Assembly (NCBI GenBank): GCA_023231445.1
Contig: JALNVF010000001.1
Location: 1 to 64,000, forward strand
From: Treponema sp.
Lineage (GTDB): Bacteria; Spirochaetota; Spirochaetia; Treponematales; Treponemataceae
Direction of reading: 5' to 3'
DNA: 64,000 bases
Part shown: one piece after another, positions 44,772-52,720 of the stretch
Layout of the letters: every line of letters begins with the position of its first letter
Numbering within the stretch: position 1 is the first letter of the stretch
Position numbers and translations under genes: made by a program
Notes under the pieces: generated by a model
Databases searched by the model: none
What the model saw: the letters and a program-made list of their open reading frames with translations, nothing else
What the model was told of the DNA's origin: nothing

Positions 44772-45566
44772 ATGCTGAAATTATTTAATATATCAAAGAC
44801 ATTCAATCCTGGAACGATCACTGAAAAAGTTGCCCTGAAAAATATAAATCTTGAACTGCAGGACGGTGATTTTGTTACAGTCATAGGCGGAAACGGTGCC
44901 GGTAAATCAACACTCTTAAATCTTATCGCAGGCGTTCATTATACTGATACTGGTTCAATCGTGCTTGACGGAATGGATCTGACGGGAAAACCGGAGTATG
45001 TACGTGCTAAATATCTGGGACGTGTTTTTCAGGATCCTATGATGGGGACAGCAGCCAATATGCAGATTGAGGAGAACCTTGCCATGGCCATGCGGCGCGG
45101 CAGACGCCGTAGTCTTGCATGGGGAATTCAACCGGCTGAACGCAGATTATACAAAGAAAAACTTGCACTGCTTGATCTGGGACTTGAGGACCGGATGTCC
45201 GGCAAGGTTGGTCTTCTTTCCGGCGGACAGAGACAGGCTCTGACTCTTCTTATGGCAACACTTCAAAAACCAAACCTGCTTCTGCTTGATGAACATACTG
45301 CTGCCCTTGATCCTAAAACTGCGAAAAAAGTACTCGAGCTTACGGAGCAGTTCGTTAATGCCGACCATTTAACGACATTTATGGTCACTCATAATATGAA
45401 GGATGCCATTCGTTACGGGAATCGTCTTATCATGATGGATGAGGGTAGTATCATCTATGATGTCCGGGGCGAGGAAAAAAAGAATTTGAAAGTTGAGGAT
45501 CTTCTGCAGAAATTCGGAACGGCAGGTGGAGATGCAACTGCAAACGACCGTATGCTGCTTGGATGA
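44772..45566 (+). CDS. ABC transporter ATP-binding protein
   Basis: 264 residues with Walker A GGNGAGKST (about 38-46), Q-loop VFQDPMMGT, signature LSGGQRQ, Walker B LLLLDEHTAALDP and the switch His in VTHNMKDA. It energises the preceding permease and completes the importer. The Walker B Pro is replaced: DEHTAALD rather than DEPTAALD, a variant common in this transporter group. No terminator with a clear T-run follows. Confidence 0.93.
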   Translation: MLKLFNISKTFNPGTITEKVALKNINLELQDGDFVTVIGGNGAGKSTLLNLIAGVHYTDTGSIVLDGMDLTGKPEYVRAKYLGRVFQDPMMGTAANMQIEENLAMAMRRGRRRSLAWGIQPAERRLYKEKLALLDLGLEDRMSGKVGLLSGGQRQALTLLMATLQKPNLLLLDEHTAALDPKTAKKVLELTEQFVNADHLTTFMVTHNMKDAIRYGNRLIMMDEGSIIYDVRGEEKKNLKVEDLLQKFGTAGGDATANDRMLLG

Positions 45567-45614
45567 CGAAAAACGGGCTTTTTTATATAATTGTGTTATA
45601 TTTGTAGTATTCAT

Positions 45615-45653
45615 CAACGTCAGCTGAGACATGTGATAAATCAGATGGCGTTG
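45615..45653. repeat. Inverted repeat upstream of the chemoreceptor
   Basis: CAACGTCAGCTGA (45615-45627) pairs with TCAGATGGCGTTG (45641-45653) over 13 positions with one mismatch and one G-T pair, around a 13-base loop. It could be an operator or a leader hairpin. No T-run follows. Confidence 0.5.
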
Positions 45654-45728
45654 TATAAATGAAAAGTAAAAAAGTAACATGCTGCCGTAAACAGGACTGT
45701 ATGTTATCTTGTTTCGGGAGTGTTTCAT

Positions 45729-47609
45729 ATGATTGATGTAGCTGCCGGAAAAAGCAGGATAATTCCGGCTTTCCCAAAAAGAATGACAGTTTTTTATTTT
45801 ATTGTCTGTATTTTCCCTGTTCTGGTGCTTGGGCCGATTCTTGTTTTCATCAATGAATTTTCACTAAGTGATCTTATTACGGTTTGTACAACACCTGCTG
45901 TTATTATTGCGCTCCTCGTTTTTCCTGTTATACTGCCTGCCGTTTTTTATCTGTATTGTACAAAAAAACTGTATCGGTTTGACGGATCGAAAGAATCTGT
46001 TCATTCCATGAATATGCTGGTAAAACAGTTTGAAGTGTTTCACATGCTTTATGGACTTTTAAATGGAATTATTTCTCTTCTGGTTATTATACTTGGATGC
46101 AGAATTAACGGGATTTCATTTGATCTGCCTGTTTTATTCTTTACGTCTGTTGGAAATACATTTCTATTTGCTCTGTTTCCGTATATTATTTACATGCAGA
46201 CACTGGAAGGACATATTTATAAACTCCCGTTCAGCAGTGAATACAAATCGCTTCCGCTGGTCGTCCGGAACACGCTCGTTACTTTTTTCAGCTGTTCAGG
46301 ACTTTTATTCAGTACGATTTCTCCCTTATTTGTTTCTGTGAATTCACGTCTTGCTGTCTGGACGCTGCTTGTTACAAAAATGCTTCCGATTGCAGTGTGC
46401 GCAGGCGTTATGGCAATATCTGATGCATATCTTCTTGTCCGGGGAATTAATATCCGGGTAAAGGATATCAACGAATTTACTACAAAACTTGCTAAACGGG
46501 ATTATACACAGGAATATCTCAGGGTACAGAGTCGTGATGAATTCGGTCTGCTTATAAATGATCTTAATCAATTTTACCGGATTACACAGACGCTCCTTCG
46601 GGCAATTACTGATTCTGTAGCACTTTCGATTGGTTCCGCAGAGGATCTGTCTGACAATATGACTGAAACGTCTTCAAGCATTACCCAGATTGTTGCGAAT
46701 ATCGATTCAATAAAAACCAGAATTGTCAATCAGGCGGCCGGTGTTGAGGAAGCTCAGGCAACGGCTGCAAGTATGGTAGAGCGGATTCAGGGACTCAGCG
46801 GAAGTATCGAAAAAGAAACCGAAGGAGTTTCTGATTCTTCTTCTGCTGTGGAGGAAATGGTAGCAAATATCAGGTCGGTTACTGAAATTCTCAGGAAAAA
46901 TGCTGATGCGGTGAATAATCTCAGTACAGAATCTGAGAACGGACGGCGAAAGGTTGAACAGTCTGTAGAACAGGCAAAAACGATTCTTGAGAAATCGGCC
47001 GGCCTGCTTGAAGCAAGCAACATAATCCAGAGTATCGCAGAACAGACGAACCTTCTTGCAATGAACGCAGCTATTGAGGCTGCTCATGCCGGAGAAGCTG
47101 GTAAGGGATTTGCTGTTGTTTCAGACGAAATACGGAAACTTGCAGAACAGTCGAATACTCAGGGAAAAGTTATCAGCGGTCAGCTGCAGGAGTTGCAGGG
47201 GGCAATTGCAAATGTTTCGGAAGGAACCATACAGGTAAAGAAACAGTTTGATATAATTTTCGAACTTGCTGATACAGTTAAAAACCAGGAACAGGTTGTT
47301 ATGGCAGCAATGCAGGAACAGTCAGAAGGCAGTGCTCAGGTTCTTGAATCTATTCAGGTTATAAAGGAAACGACAAATACCGTTCAATCCGGTTCGGAAG
47401 AACTTACAACTGGTGGAAAACAGGTTGCATCTGAGATGGGGATTCTTTCGTCTGTAACGGAAGAAATAAGCAGTGCCGTCAACGAAATGGCACAGGGAGC
47501 TCAGACGATTATTAAATCAGTAGAGGATGTGAATACTGCATCGTCTGCAAATAAAAGTAATCTGCAGAGAATCTCTGAAGAAATTGGCAAATTTACGGTG
47601 AAGAAATAA
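45729..47609 (+). CDS. Methyl-accepting chemotaxis protein with six-helix membrane sensor
   Basis: 626 residues. Instead of two membrane helices flanking a periplasmic domain, residues 19-238 hold six closely spaced hydrophobic segments with short loops. A HAMP-like region follows (about 240-290, [32 protein letters not shown]), and then the signalling rod with its tip [20 protein letters not shown] and [20 protein letters not shown]. It must sense membrane or intracellular cues, or act through a partner. I chose ATG 45729 because GGGAG lies eight bases upstream. A lipoprotein gene begins one base after its stop. Confidence 0.92.
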   Translation: MIDVAAGKSRIIPAFPKRMTVFYFIVCIFPVLVLGPILVFINEFSLSDLITVCTTPAVIIALLVFPVILPAVFYLYCTKKLYRFDGSKESVHSMNMLVKQFEVFHMLYGLLNGIISLLVIILGCRINGISFDLPVLFFTSVGNTFLFALFPYIIYMQTLEGHIYKLPFSSEYKSLPLVVRNTLVTFFSCSGLLFSTISPLFVSVNSRLAVWTLLVTKMLPIAVCAGVMAISDAYLLVRGINIRVKDINEFTTKLAKRDYTQEYLRVQSRDEFGLLINDLNQFYRITQTLLRAITDSVALSIGSAEDLSDNMTETSSSITQIVANIDSIKTRIVNQAAGVEEAQATAASMVERIQGLSGSIEKETEGVSDSSSAVEEMVANIRSVTEILRKNADAVNNLSTESENGRRKVEQSVEQAKTILEKSAGLLEASNIIQSIAEQTNLLAMNAAIEAAHAGEAGKGFAVVSDEIRKLAEQSNTQGKVISGQLQELQGAIANVSEGTIQVKKQFDIIFELADTVKNQEQVVMAAMQEQSEGSAQVLESIQVIKETTNTVQSGSEELTTGGKQVASEMGILSSVTEEISSAVNEMAQGAQTIIKSVEDVNTASSANKSNLQRISEEIGKFTVKK

Positions 47610-47610
47610 T

Positions 47611-48075
47611 ATGGATCGTTTTATATCAGTAACAGTATGTATTTTCACAGTTGTACTTTTTGCATCGTGTACAACCGTTCCGTCAGTAAAAGTACAGTCC
47701 GCTTCTTCTGTACAGGAACAGCCTGCTCCTTCTGTAAAAAAAACGTCTGTACCTGCTCCAGAGTTATTCAGTGACTGGGAATATAAAGGTTTCGGCAGAG
47801 CGTTACCCAAATGGGTGGAGCTTTATTTCAGAGGCGGTGAGGCCGCAGTCCGTGATGCTTGGCCGGAATGTGCCGGAAAACAGGTGCTTATTGTCAGCTC
47901 ATCGGGTAAAGATGCAGATCAGGCAGATCAAACACTCCGCAGAAAAACGGCGGATAATCCTGTTCCGGACGGATATGAATTAAAAGAGAAAACATGGGTA
48001 CGCCTTCAGAGTTCGGATATAATTGCTGAGTACGGCGGAAATAACTATGTTTCAGTGTGTGTGTATATAAAATAA
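47611..48075 (+). CDS. Lipoprotein of unknown function coupled to the chemoreceptor
   Basis: 154 residues with lipobox LFASC (Cys20) and a Ser/Val/Pro-rich tether (about 21-50). A small folded domain follows (about 55-154), beginning GFGRALPKWVELYF and containing KQVLIVSSSGKDADQA and WVRLQSSDIIAEYGGNNYVSVCVYI. I do not recognise the family. The single base between the chemoreceptor stop and this ATG implies coupled synthesis. As the receptor has no periplasmic domain, this lipoprotein is a candidate accessory sensor (inference). Confidence 0.8.
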   Translation: MDRFISVTVCIFTVVLFASCTTVPSVKVQSASSVQEQPAPSVKKTSVPAPELFSDWEYKGFGRALPKWVELYFRGGEAAVRDAWPECAGKQVLIVSSSGKDADQADQTLRRKTADNPVPDGYELKEKTWVRLQSSDIIAEYGGNNYVSVCVYIK

Positions 48076-48096
48076 CCAGTATAACGGCGTAATAAT

Positions 48097-48138
48097 AAAA
48101 AAGACTGTCCAAAACAATGTTTTTGGGCAGTCTTTTTT
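48097..48138. terminator. Bidirectional-looking intrinsic terminator
   Basis: AAAAAAGACTGTCC (48097-48110) pairs with GGGCAGTCTTTTTT (48125-48138), with one G-T pair, around a 14-base loop. It ends the chemoreceptor-lipoprotein unit five bases before the csoR -35 box. Confidence 0.88.
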
Positions 48139-48142
48139 ATTA

Positions 48143-48172
48143 TTGACAAATACCTCCCCGGGGTATTATATT
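48143..48172 (+). promoter_or_regulatory. csoR-copA promoter with operator 1 inside the spacer
   Basis: A perfect TTGACA (48143-48148) and TATATT (48167-48172), spacer 18. The spacer is largely a palindrome, AATACC (48149-48154) and GGTATT (48162-48167) around a C4G4 centre, matching the TACC...GGTA form of CsoR operators. Repressor binding there would block polymerase directly. Confidence 0.8.
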
Positions 48173-48182
48173 ATGTATGTGC

Positions 48183-48207
48183 ACATATACCCCTATAGGG
48201 TATATGT
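48183..48207 (+). promoter_or_regulatory. CsoR operator 2
   Basis: ACATATACCC (48183-48192) and GGGTATATGT (48198-48207) are perfect inverted arms around CTATA, a TACCC-N5-GGGTA site just downstream of the predicted transcription start and 28 bases before the csoR ATG. Confidence 0.8.
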
Positions 48208-48235
48208 TGTTTCGAATAACAGGGAGATATATACT

Positions 48236-48577
48236 ATGAATGAACATTCAGCCGCAGATATGACCGGGGAAAAAAAAGAAAACGGTTGTAACTGCTGCCG
48301 TCATAAACTGACGCCACGCAGTGAGCAGTCGGTGAAACAGCTTCAGAACAGACTGAGCCGCATGATAGGCCAGCTTAACGGTATAAAATCGATGTTGGAC
48401 GACAACCGTTACTGCGGAGATGTACTTACCCAGGTTGCAGCTGTAGAGAGTGCTCTCCAGAGTTTTGGGTATATTGTTCTTAAGAATCATCTTGAAACAT
48501 GTGTTGTTGAAGAGATAAAAAAAGACAATACAGAAATTCTTGATGAGGCGATCGACCTGATTAAGAAAATGAAATAG
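48236..48577 (+). CDS. csoR: CsoR-type copper-sensing repressor
   Basis: 113 residues of the all-helical CsoR/RcnR family. The Cu(I) ligand set Cys60-x24-His85-x3-Cys89 matches the Cys36/His61/Cys65 spacing of the founding CsoR. The DNA-facing RLSRMIGQLNGIKSML stretch is present. The N-terminus has an extra CNCCRHK cluster that is not part of the core family. I chose ATG 48236 because GGGAG lies about nine bases upstream; the frame extends into the operators. It should repress itself and copA until Cu(I) binds. copA begins 11 bases after the stop. Confidence 0.94.
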   Translation: MNEHSAADMTGEKKENGCNCCRHKLTPRSEQSVKQLQNRLSRMIGQLNGIKSMLDDNRYCGDVLTQVAAVESALQSFGYIVLKNHLETCVVEEIKKDNTEILDEAIDLIKKMK

Positions 48578-48588
48578 GAGGCAGCTGA

Positions 48589-51195
48589 ATGAGTGCCGCG
48601 AAATTTTCTGTTACGGGAATGACATGTGCCGCCTGCAGTGCGCATGTTGAAAAAGCTGTGGCGGCCGTTCCCGGTGTAAAAAATGTATCGGTCAGTCTTC
48701 TTACGAATTCAATGGGCGTTGAATTTGCATCTCCGGCTACGGAGGAATCAATATGTGCCGCAGTCGACAAAGCCGGATACGGAGCAGTTCCTGCGGATAA
48801 AGAAAGCGGTATGTCGTCGGAAGGAACTGCTGCGAAACGTAATGCTGACAGAGAAGCGCTTGAAGACCATGAGACGCCCCGTCTTGTGAAGCGGCTTACC
48901 GCATCACTTGTCCTGCTTGTTCCTCTCATGTATGTTTCTATGGGGCATACGATGTGGAACTGGCCGCTTCCTGCTGTGCTGGGAGAAAATCCCGCCGCGA
49001 TAGGGTTATACGAACTGCTTTTAACGGCAGTTATATTGATTGTGAATCAGCGTTTTTTTACTGGAGGATTTAAGAGTCTGATACACGGGGCCCCGAACAT
49101 GGATACACTTGTAGCTCTCGGCAGTGGGGCTTCCTTTGCATACAGTACTGCAGTGCTTTTTCTTATGACCGGTGCGATGGTTCCCGGCGGAGCACATGCG
49201 GCACATACTTACCTGCATGATTTATATTTCGAATCTGCTGCGATGATTCTGACTCTTATTACCGTCGGTAAAACGCTTGAGGCATACAGTAAGGGGAAAA
49301 CAACGGATGCTATAAGAAGTCTTATGGATCTTGCACCTGAAACGGCTCATGTTATGAGAGACGGAAAAGAAGTAACGGTTCCCGTAGAGCAGGTAAAGGT
49401 TGGTGATACGTTTATTGTCCGTCCCGGCGAACGTATTCCTGTTGACGGAGTAGTAACAGGTGGAACAAGTGCTGTAAATGAAGCGGCTCTTACGGGCGAA
49501 AGTATTCCTTCGGACAAAAGTTCGGGCAGTAAAGTGAGTGCCGCAACGTTTAATCAGAACGGCTTCCTTACCTGTACTGCGTTAAAAGTCGGCAGCGACA
49601 CAACTTTGAGCCAGATAATTACGATGGTGGAAAATGCCGCAGCAACAAAGGCACCGGCCGCAAAACTTGCCGATAAAGTATCCGGTATTTTCGTCCCCGT
49701 CGTCATTGTGCTTGCAGTTATTACAGGTGCAGTGTGGATGATTGCAGGAAGAGAATTCGGTTTTGCACTAGCCCGCGCGGTAAGTGTACTTGTTATAAGC
49801 TGTCCGTGTGCGCTCGGTCTTGCAACACCTGTAGCAATAATGGTGGGAAACGGACTTGGAGCAAAACACGGCATACTGTTCAAGACTGCCGCCGCTCTTG
49901 AAGCAGCGGGAAAGACTGATATAGTAATACTGGATAAAACAGGAACGGTTACGCAAGGCAGCCCCCATGTTACCGATGTGATACCGGCAGAAGGTGTAAC
50001 GGAACAGTCACTGCTTTCACTTGCAGGAGCACTTGAAGAAAAAAGTGAACATCCGCTGGCACGTGCTGTTATGGAAAAAGTACGGGCGGAACAGACCGTG
50101 TATGTCCCTGTAGAAAAATTTACGGCCCTTCCCGGATACGGTGTAAAAGGAGAAATACTTCAGAACGGAAATGGCAGCGAAATACCTGCGTCCGGTGGAA
50201 ACGCAGTACTTATGGACGAGCAGAAGCTGCTTTCATCTGAATTGAAGGACCAGGGCATAAAACTTGCCGGAGAAGGAAAAACACCGCTCTATTTTGCATC
50301 AGACGGAAAGGTTGTTGGCATTATTGCAGTGGCAGACGTTGCAAAAAACGACAGTGCAGCTGCCGTACACAGTCTGCAGGAATCGGGTATGCAGGTGGTC
50401 ATGCTTACCGGCGACAACAGACGTACTGCTGCAGCTGTCGCCCGCGAAGTTGGCATTACACACGTTGTCTCCGACGTACTTCCCGGCGGAAAGGATGCGG
50501 TTGTCGCACAGCTTTCAGAATACGGGAAAGTAATGATGGTAGGTGACGGCATAAACGATGCACCGGCACTTACCCGTGCAGACACGGGCGTTGCCGTCGG
50601 AGCAGGGACTGACGTTGCGCTTAACGCTGCGGATGTTGTTCTGATGAAATCATCACTGGCCGATGTTCCGGCAGCTGTCCGGCTTTCCCGGCAGGTACTG
50701 TCGAATATCCGTGAAAACCTGTTCTGGGCCTTTTTTTACAATGTTCTGGGTATTCCGATTGCGGCAGGCGTTCTTATTCCTGCATTCGGGATTGTACTTA
50801 ATCCGATGATTGGTGCCGCCGCAATGAGTCTGTCAAGTTTTTTTGTTGTAACGAATGCGCTTCGGTTGAATCTGTTCAACATATACGGAACAGGACGGAA
50901 TGGCAGAAAAAAAACAGTTATACTGCCGGACAGTTTGTCCGGGGGTCAGAATTTATCAGATCATATGGAGGAATCAGGTATGAAAAAAACAATTTCAATT
51001 GACGGTATGATGTGTGATCACTGCCGCATGCACGTGGAAAAAGCACTTTCTGCGGTAGACGGTGTGTCGAAGGTAGAGGTAAGCCTGGCCGACAAAAAAG
51101 CAGAAGTAACGCTTGCAAAAGTAATTGATGACAAAGCTCTTATGGATGCGGTTACGGGTGCGGGATATACGCCGCTTGGGATAAAAGAAGAATAA
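48589..51195 (+). CDS. copA: Copper-exporting P1B-ATPase with an extra C-terminal heavy-metal-binding domain
   Basis: 868 residues. N-terminal HMA domain with Cys13-x2-Cys16 (GMTCAACS), membrane helices, actuator TGES near 302, the transmembrane Cys405-Pro-Cys407 of Cu(I) pumps, phosphorylation Asp449 (DKTGT), the SEHPLA His-Pro motif and GDGINDAP. After the last membrane helices and a linker comes a second HMA domain (about 798-868) with Cys809-x2-Cys812 (DGMMCDHCRMH), typical of a CopZ chaperone. Most bacterial CopA proteins carry HMA domains only at the N-terminus. An in-frame ATG at codon 798 has a good ribosome binding site (see next entry). Confidence 0.95.
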   Translation: MSAAKFSVTGMTCAACSAHVEKAVAAVPGVKNVSVSLLTNSMGVEFASPATEESICAAVDKAGYGAVPADKESGMSSEGTAAKRNADREALEDHETPRLVKRLTASLVLLVPLMYVSMGHTMWNWPLPAVLGENPAAIGLYELLLTAVILIVNQRFFTGGFKSLIHGAPNMDTLVALGSGASFAYSTAVLFLMTGAMVPGGAHAAHTYLHDLYFESAAMILTLITVGKTLEAYSKGKTTDAIRSLMDLAPETAHVMRDGKEVTVPVEQVKVGDTFIVRPGERIPVDGVVTGGTSAVNEAALTGESIPSDKSSGSKVSAATFNQNGFLTCTALKVGSDTTLSQIITMVENAAATKAPAAKLADKVSGIFVPVVIVLAVITGAVWMIAGREFGFALARAVSVLVISCPCALGLATPVAIMVGNGLGAKHGILFKTAAALEAAGKTDIVILDKTGTVTQGSPHVTDVIPAEGVTEQSLLSLAGALEEKSEHPLARAVMEKVRAEQTVYVPVEKFTALPGYGVKGEILQNGNGSEIPASGGNAVLMDEQKLLSSELKDQGIKLAGEGKTPLYFASDGKVVGIIAVADVAKNDSAAAVHSLQESGMQVVMLTGDNRRTAAAVAREVGITHVVSDVLPGGKDAVVAQLSEYGKVMMVGDGINDAPALTRADTGVAVGAGTDVALNAADVVLMKSSLADVPAAVRLSRQVLSNIRENLFWAFFYNVLGIPIAAGVLIPAFGIVLNPMIGAAAMSLSSFFVVTNALRLNLFNIYGTGRNGRKKTVILPDSLSGGQNLSDHMEESGMKKTISIDGMMCDHCRMHVEKALSAVDGVSKVEVSLADKKAEVTLAKVIDDKALMDAVTGAGYTPLGIKEE
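50967..51195 (+). CDS. Possible internally initiated CopZ-like copper chaperone within copA
   Basis: GGAGG (50967-50971) lies eight bases upstream of an in-frame ATG (50980-50982) that opens KKTISIDGMMCDHC, exactly where a free-standing CopZ would begin. The product would be a 71-residue HMA protein carrying Cys12-x2-Cys15. It may be a real second product or a remnant of a separate copZ fused to copA by loss of the copA stop. The ribosome binding site is seen; translation from it is inference. Confidence 0.45.
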
Positions 51196-51235
51196 CACCG
51201 GTGTTTACACAACCTGTGTTGAAAAGAATAATCCT

Positions 51236-51274
51236 TTTGCTGCTGTACCGCGCGGTCCGCGGTGCAGCAGCAAA
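51236..51274. repeat. Long GC-rich hairpin after copA
   Basis: TTTGCTGCTGTACCGCG (51236-51252) pairs with 51258-51274 over all 17 positions (one G-T pair) around CGGTC. Neither strand has a T-run afterwards, so it may act in 3'-end protection or as a factor-assisted stop rather than as an intrinsic terminator. A short palindrome ACACCGGTGT sits just after the copA stop. Confidence 0.65.
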
Positions 51275-51300
51275 CTCTGGATATAGTATAATGGATTAAT

Positions 51301-52275
51301 ATGAAAAAGGTTTTATTTCTTTCAGTAATGACAGAATGCGCTGTTTTGTTTTTTTCATGTGCATCTGTAAGCATAAATCCGGATCATATTCGTATCCATT
51401 TTAAGAAGACAAATAACTGGACGGACAAAAATGTCATAAATCATACTGGCGATTTTATTTTTAAAAAAAGTGTACCATTGGAAATGGTACACTATGAGAA
51501 ATATACTTTCTGTATACGGGCCCGGCTGTTTAATAACGGGCAGACAGAAAATATTCTCCTGATTGTTGATACAGGTTCTCCTGCAAACGTACTGTCTTCA
51601 CGAATATATAATAAATTTGAGAATGTCAGGGACAGCGGATTTAAATTCAGTGAGAATTATATTTTTTCTCCGGCCGCATCAGTGGCAGATGTAAAAGGAT
51701 ACAGTTTTGACCGTCTTGAAACAGATTCCTTTGCTGTTCACAATATGCTGTTTCAAATTTCCCGTCATAAAAATTTCGGATGTACTGTTGACGGTGAAAA
51801 TGTTGACGGATTTATAGGAATGGATGTTCTCCGGAAATGTCCGTTTACGTATTCTGTCGCAGACAGGAAACTGTTATTTTATAATACAGCTGACAATACC
51901 TCTGCCGGTGCGAAGTTTTTTTTTGATAAAAATGCAATAAAAAAAAACAGGCTTGTAACAGAATTTGTACTGCCAGGCGGGAAGAAAATAAAAGGTTGTA
52001 TGGATACAGGTGCACAGGAGACCTGTTTGAGCCGGAGTCTGTTCACCAGATCAGGCAGACACCTGTCATACAATTTTCGTGCGAAATATAAATTTTATTC
52101 TACCTATGAATCACTTCTAGACAGCTGCACTTTTGCAGGGAGAACAATATACAATATACCTGTTTACCGTATTTCCGGAAATCCATTTAACAGCGGGATA
52201 ACAATCGGACTGAATATTCTGCGGAATTTTGATCTGTATGTGAACTGTGCGGAAGGATATTATCGGCGGACCTGA
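51301..52275 (+). CDS. Two-lobed aspartic-protease-like lipoprotein
   Basis: 324 residues with a signal peptide and lipobox FFSC (Cys20). Two retropepsin-like halves follow. Lobe 1 has Asp90-Thr-Gly-Ser (LLIVDTGSPAN) and, 80 residues on, GFIGMDVL. Lobe 2 has Asp235-Thr-Gly-Ala (CMDTGAQE) and, 65 residues on, TIGLNIL. Each is the Asp-Thr-Gly loop plus the later Gly-containing hydrophobic strand that forms one half of a pepsin/retropepsin site. A single chain with both halves could form a complete active site. It is probably anchored outside the inner membrane; substrates are unknown. Confidence 0.8.
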   Translation: MKKVLFLSVMTECAVLFFSCASVSINPDHIRIHFKKTNNWTDKNVINHTGDFIFKKSVPLEMVHYEKYTFCIRARLFNNGQTENILLIVDTGSPANVLSSRIYNKFENVRDSGFKFSENYIFSPAASVADVKGYSFDRLETDSFAVHNMLFQISRHKNFGCTVDGENVDGFIGMDVLRKCPFTYSVADRKLLFYNTADNTSAGAKFFFDKNAIKKNRLVTEFVLPGGKKIKGCMDTGAQETCLSRSLFTRSGRHLSYNFRAKYKFYSTYESLLDSCTFAGRTIYNIPVYRISGNPFNSGITIGLNILRNFDLYVNCAEGYYRRT

Positions 52276-52371
52276 ATTATAAATCCTGCAGGGAACGATT
52301 CGCAGTAATATATGAGATGACCACTGTTCCGTACAGGTACAATTATTCGGTACTGTTGCGGCTTGATAAAA

Positions 52372-52614
52372 TCACATAGCGCAGGAACGGTCGTTTTTAT
52401 CTTCCATGAGTCCGCTCTGCATGTAATTTGCATGGTACTCTGCATTGAGTTCGTTCAGTTCTTTTTTCCCGTCGATGTACTGCTGGTAATCAATTTCGAG
52501 ACCGCCGCATGCACAGCAGCTGGAACAGAGATCGCCGCAGTTGAGGGAATCTTCAACAATGTGTTCTCGTTCTTCACGAGTTGTGTCTTTTATCAGTATG
52601 CTTTTATATTCCAT
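52372..52614 (-). CDS. Small cysteine-rich protein of unknown function
   Basis: About 80 residues. MEYKSILIKDTTREEREHIV is followed by NCGDLCSSCCACGG, with six cysteines in 12 residues, then a charged tail (GKKELNELNAEYHANYM). Short proteins with this N-terminal pattern and Cys cluster occur in several anaerobes, but I know of no function; metal binding is the obvious guess. I prefer the ATG at 52614 over a TTG two codons upstream; no strong ribosome binding site is visible. Confidence 0.7.
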   Translation of the reverse strand: MEYKSILIKDTTREEREHIVEDSLNCGDLCSSCCACGGLEIDYQQYIDGKKELNELNAEYHANYMQSGLMEDKNDRSCAM

Positions 52615-52720
52615 ACTCAAAATATACTATTAATTTAGTGGGAAATCAACTGTTCCTGTTTTTTACTATTTTAGTTTTTACAAAAATCTGAAAATGGTAC
52701 TGAAGGGAATTGCTCCGTCG

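Noticed and set aside
45665..45705. Sigma-28 (flagellar) promoter before the chemoreceptor
   Set aside because: A TAAA and a GCCGTAAA are present, but the spacing is about 13 instead of 15 bases and the -10 matches only partly.
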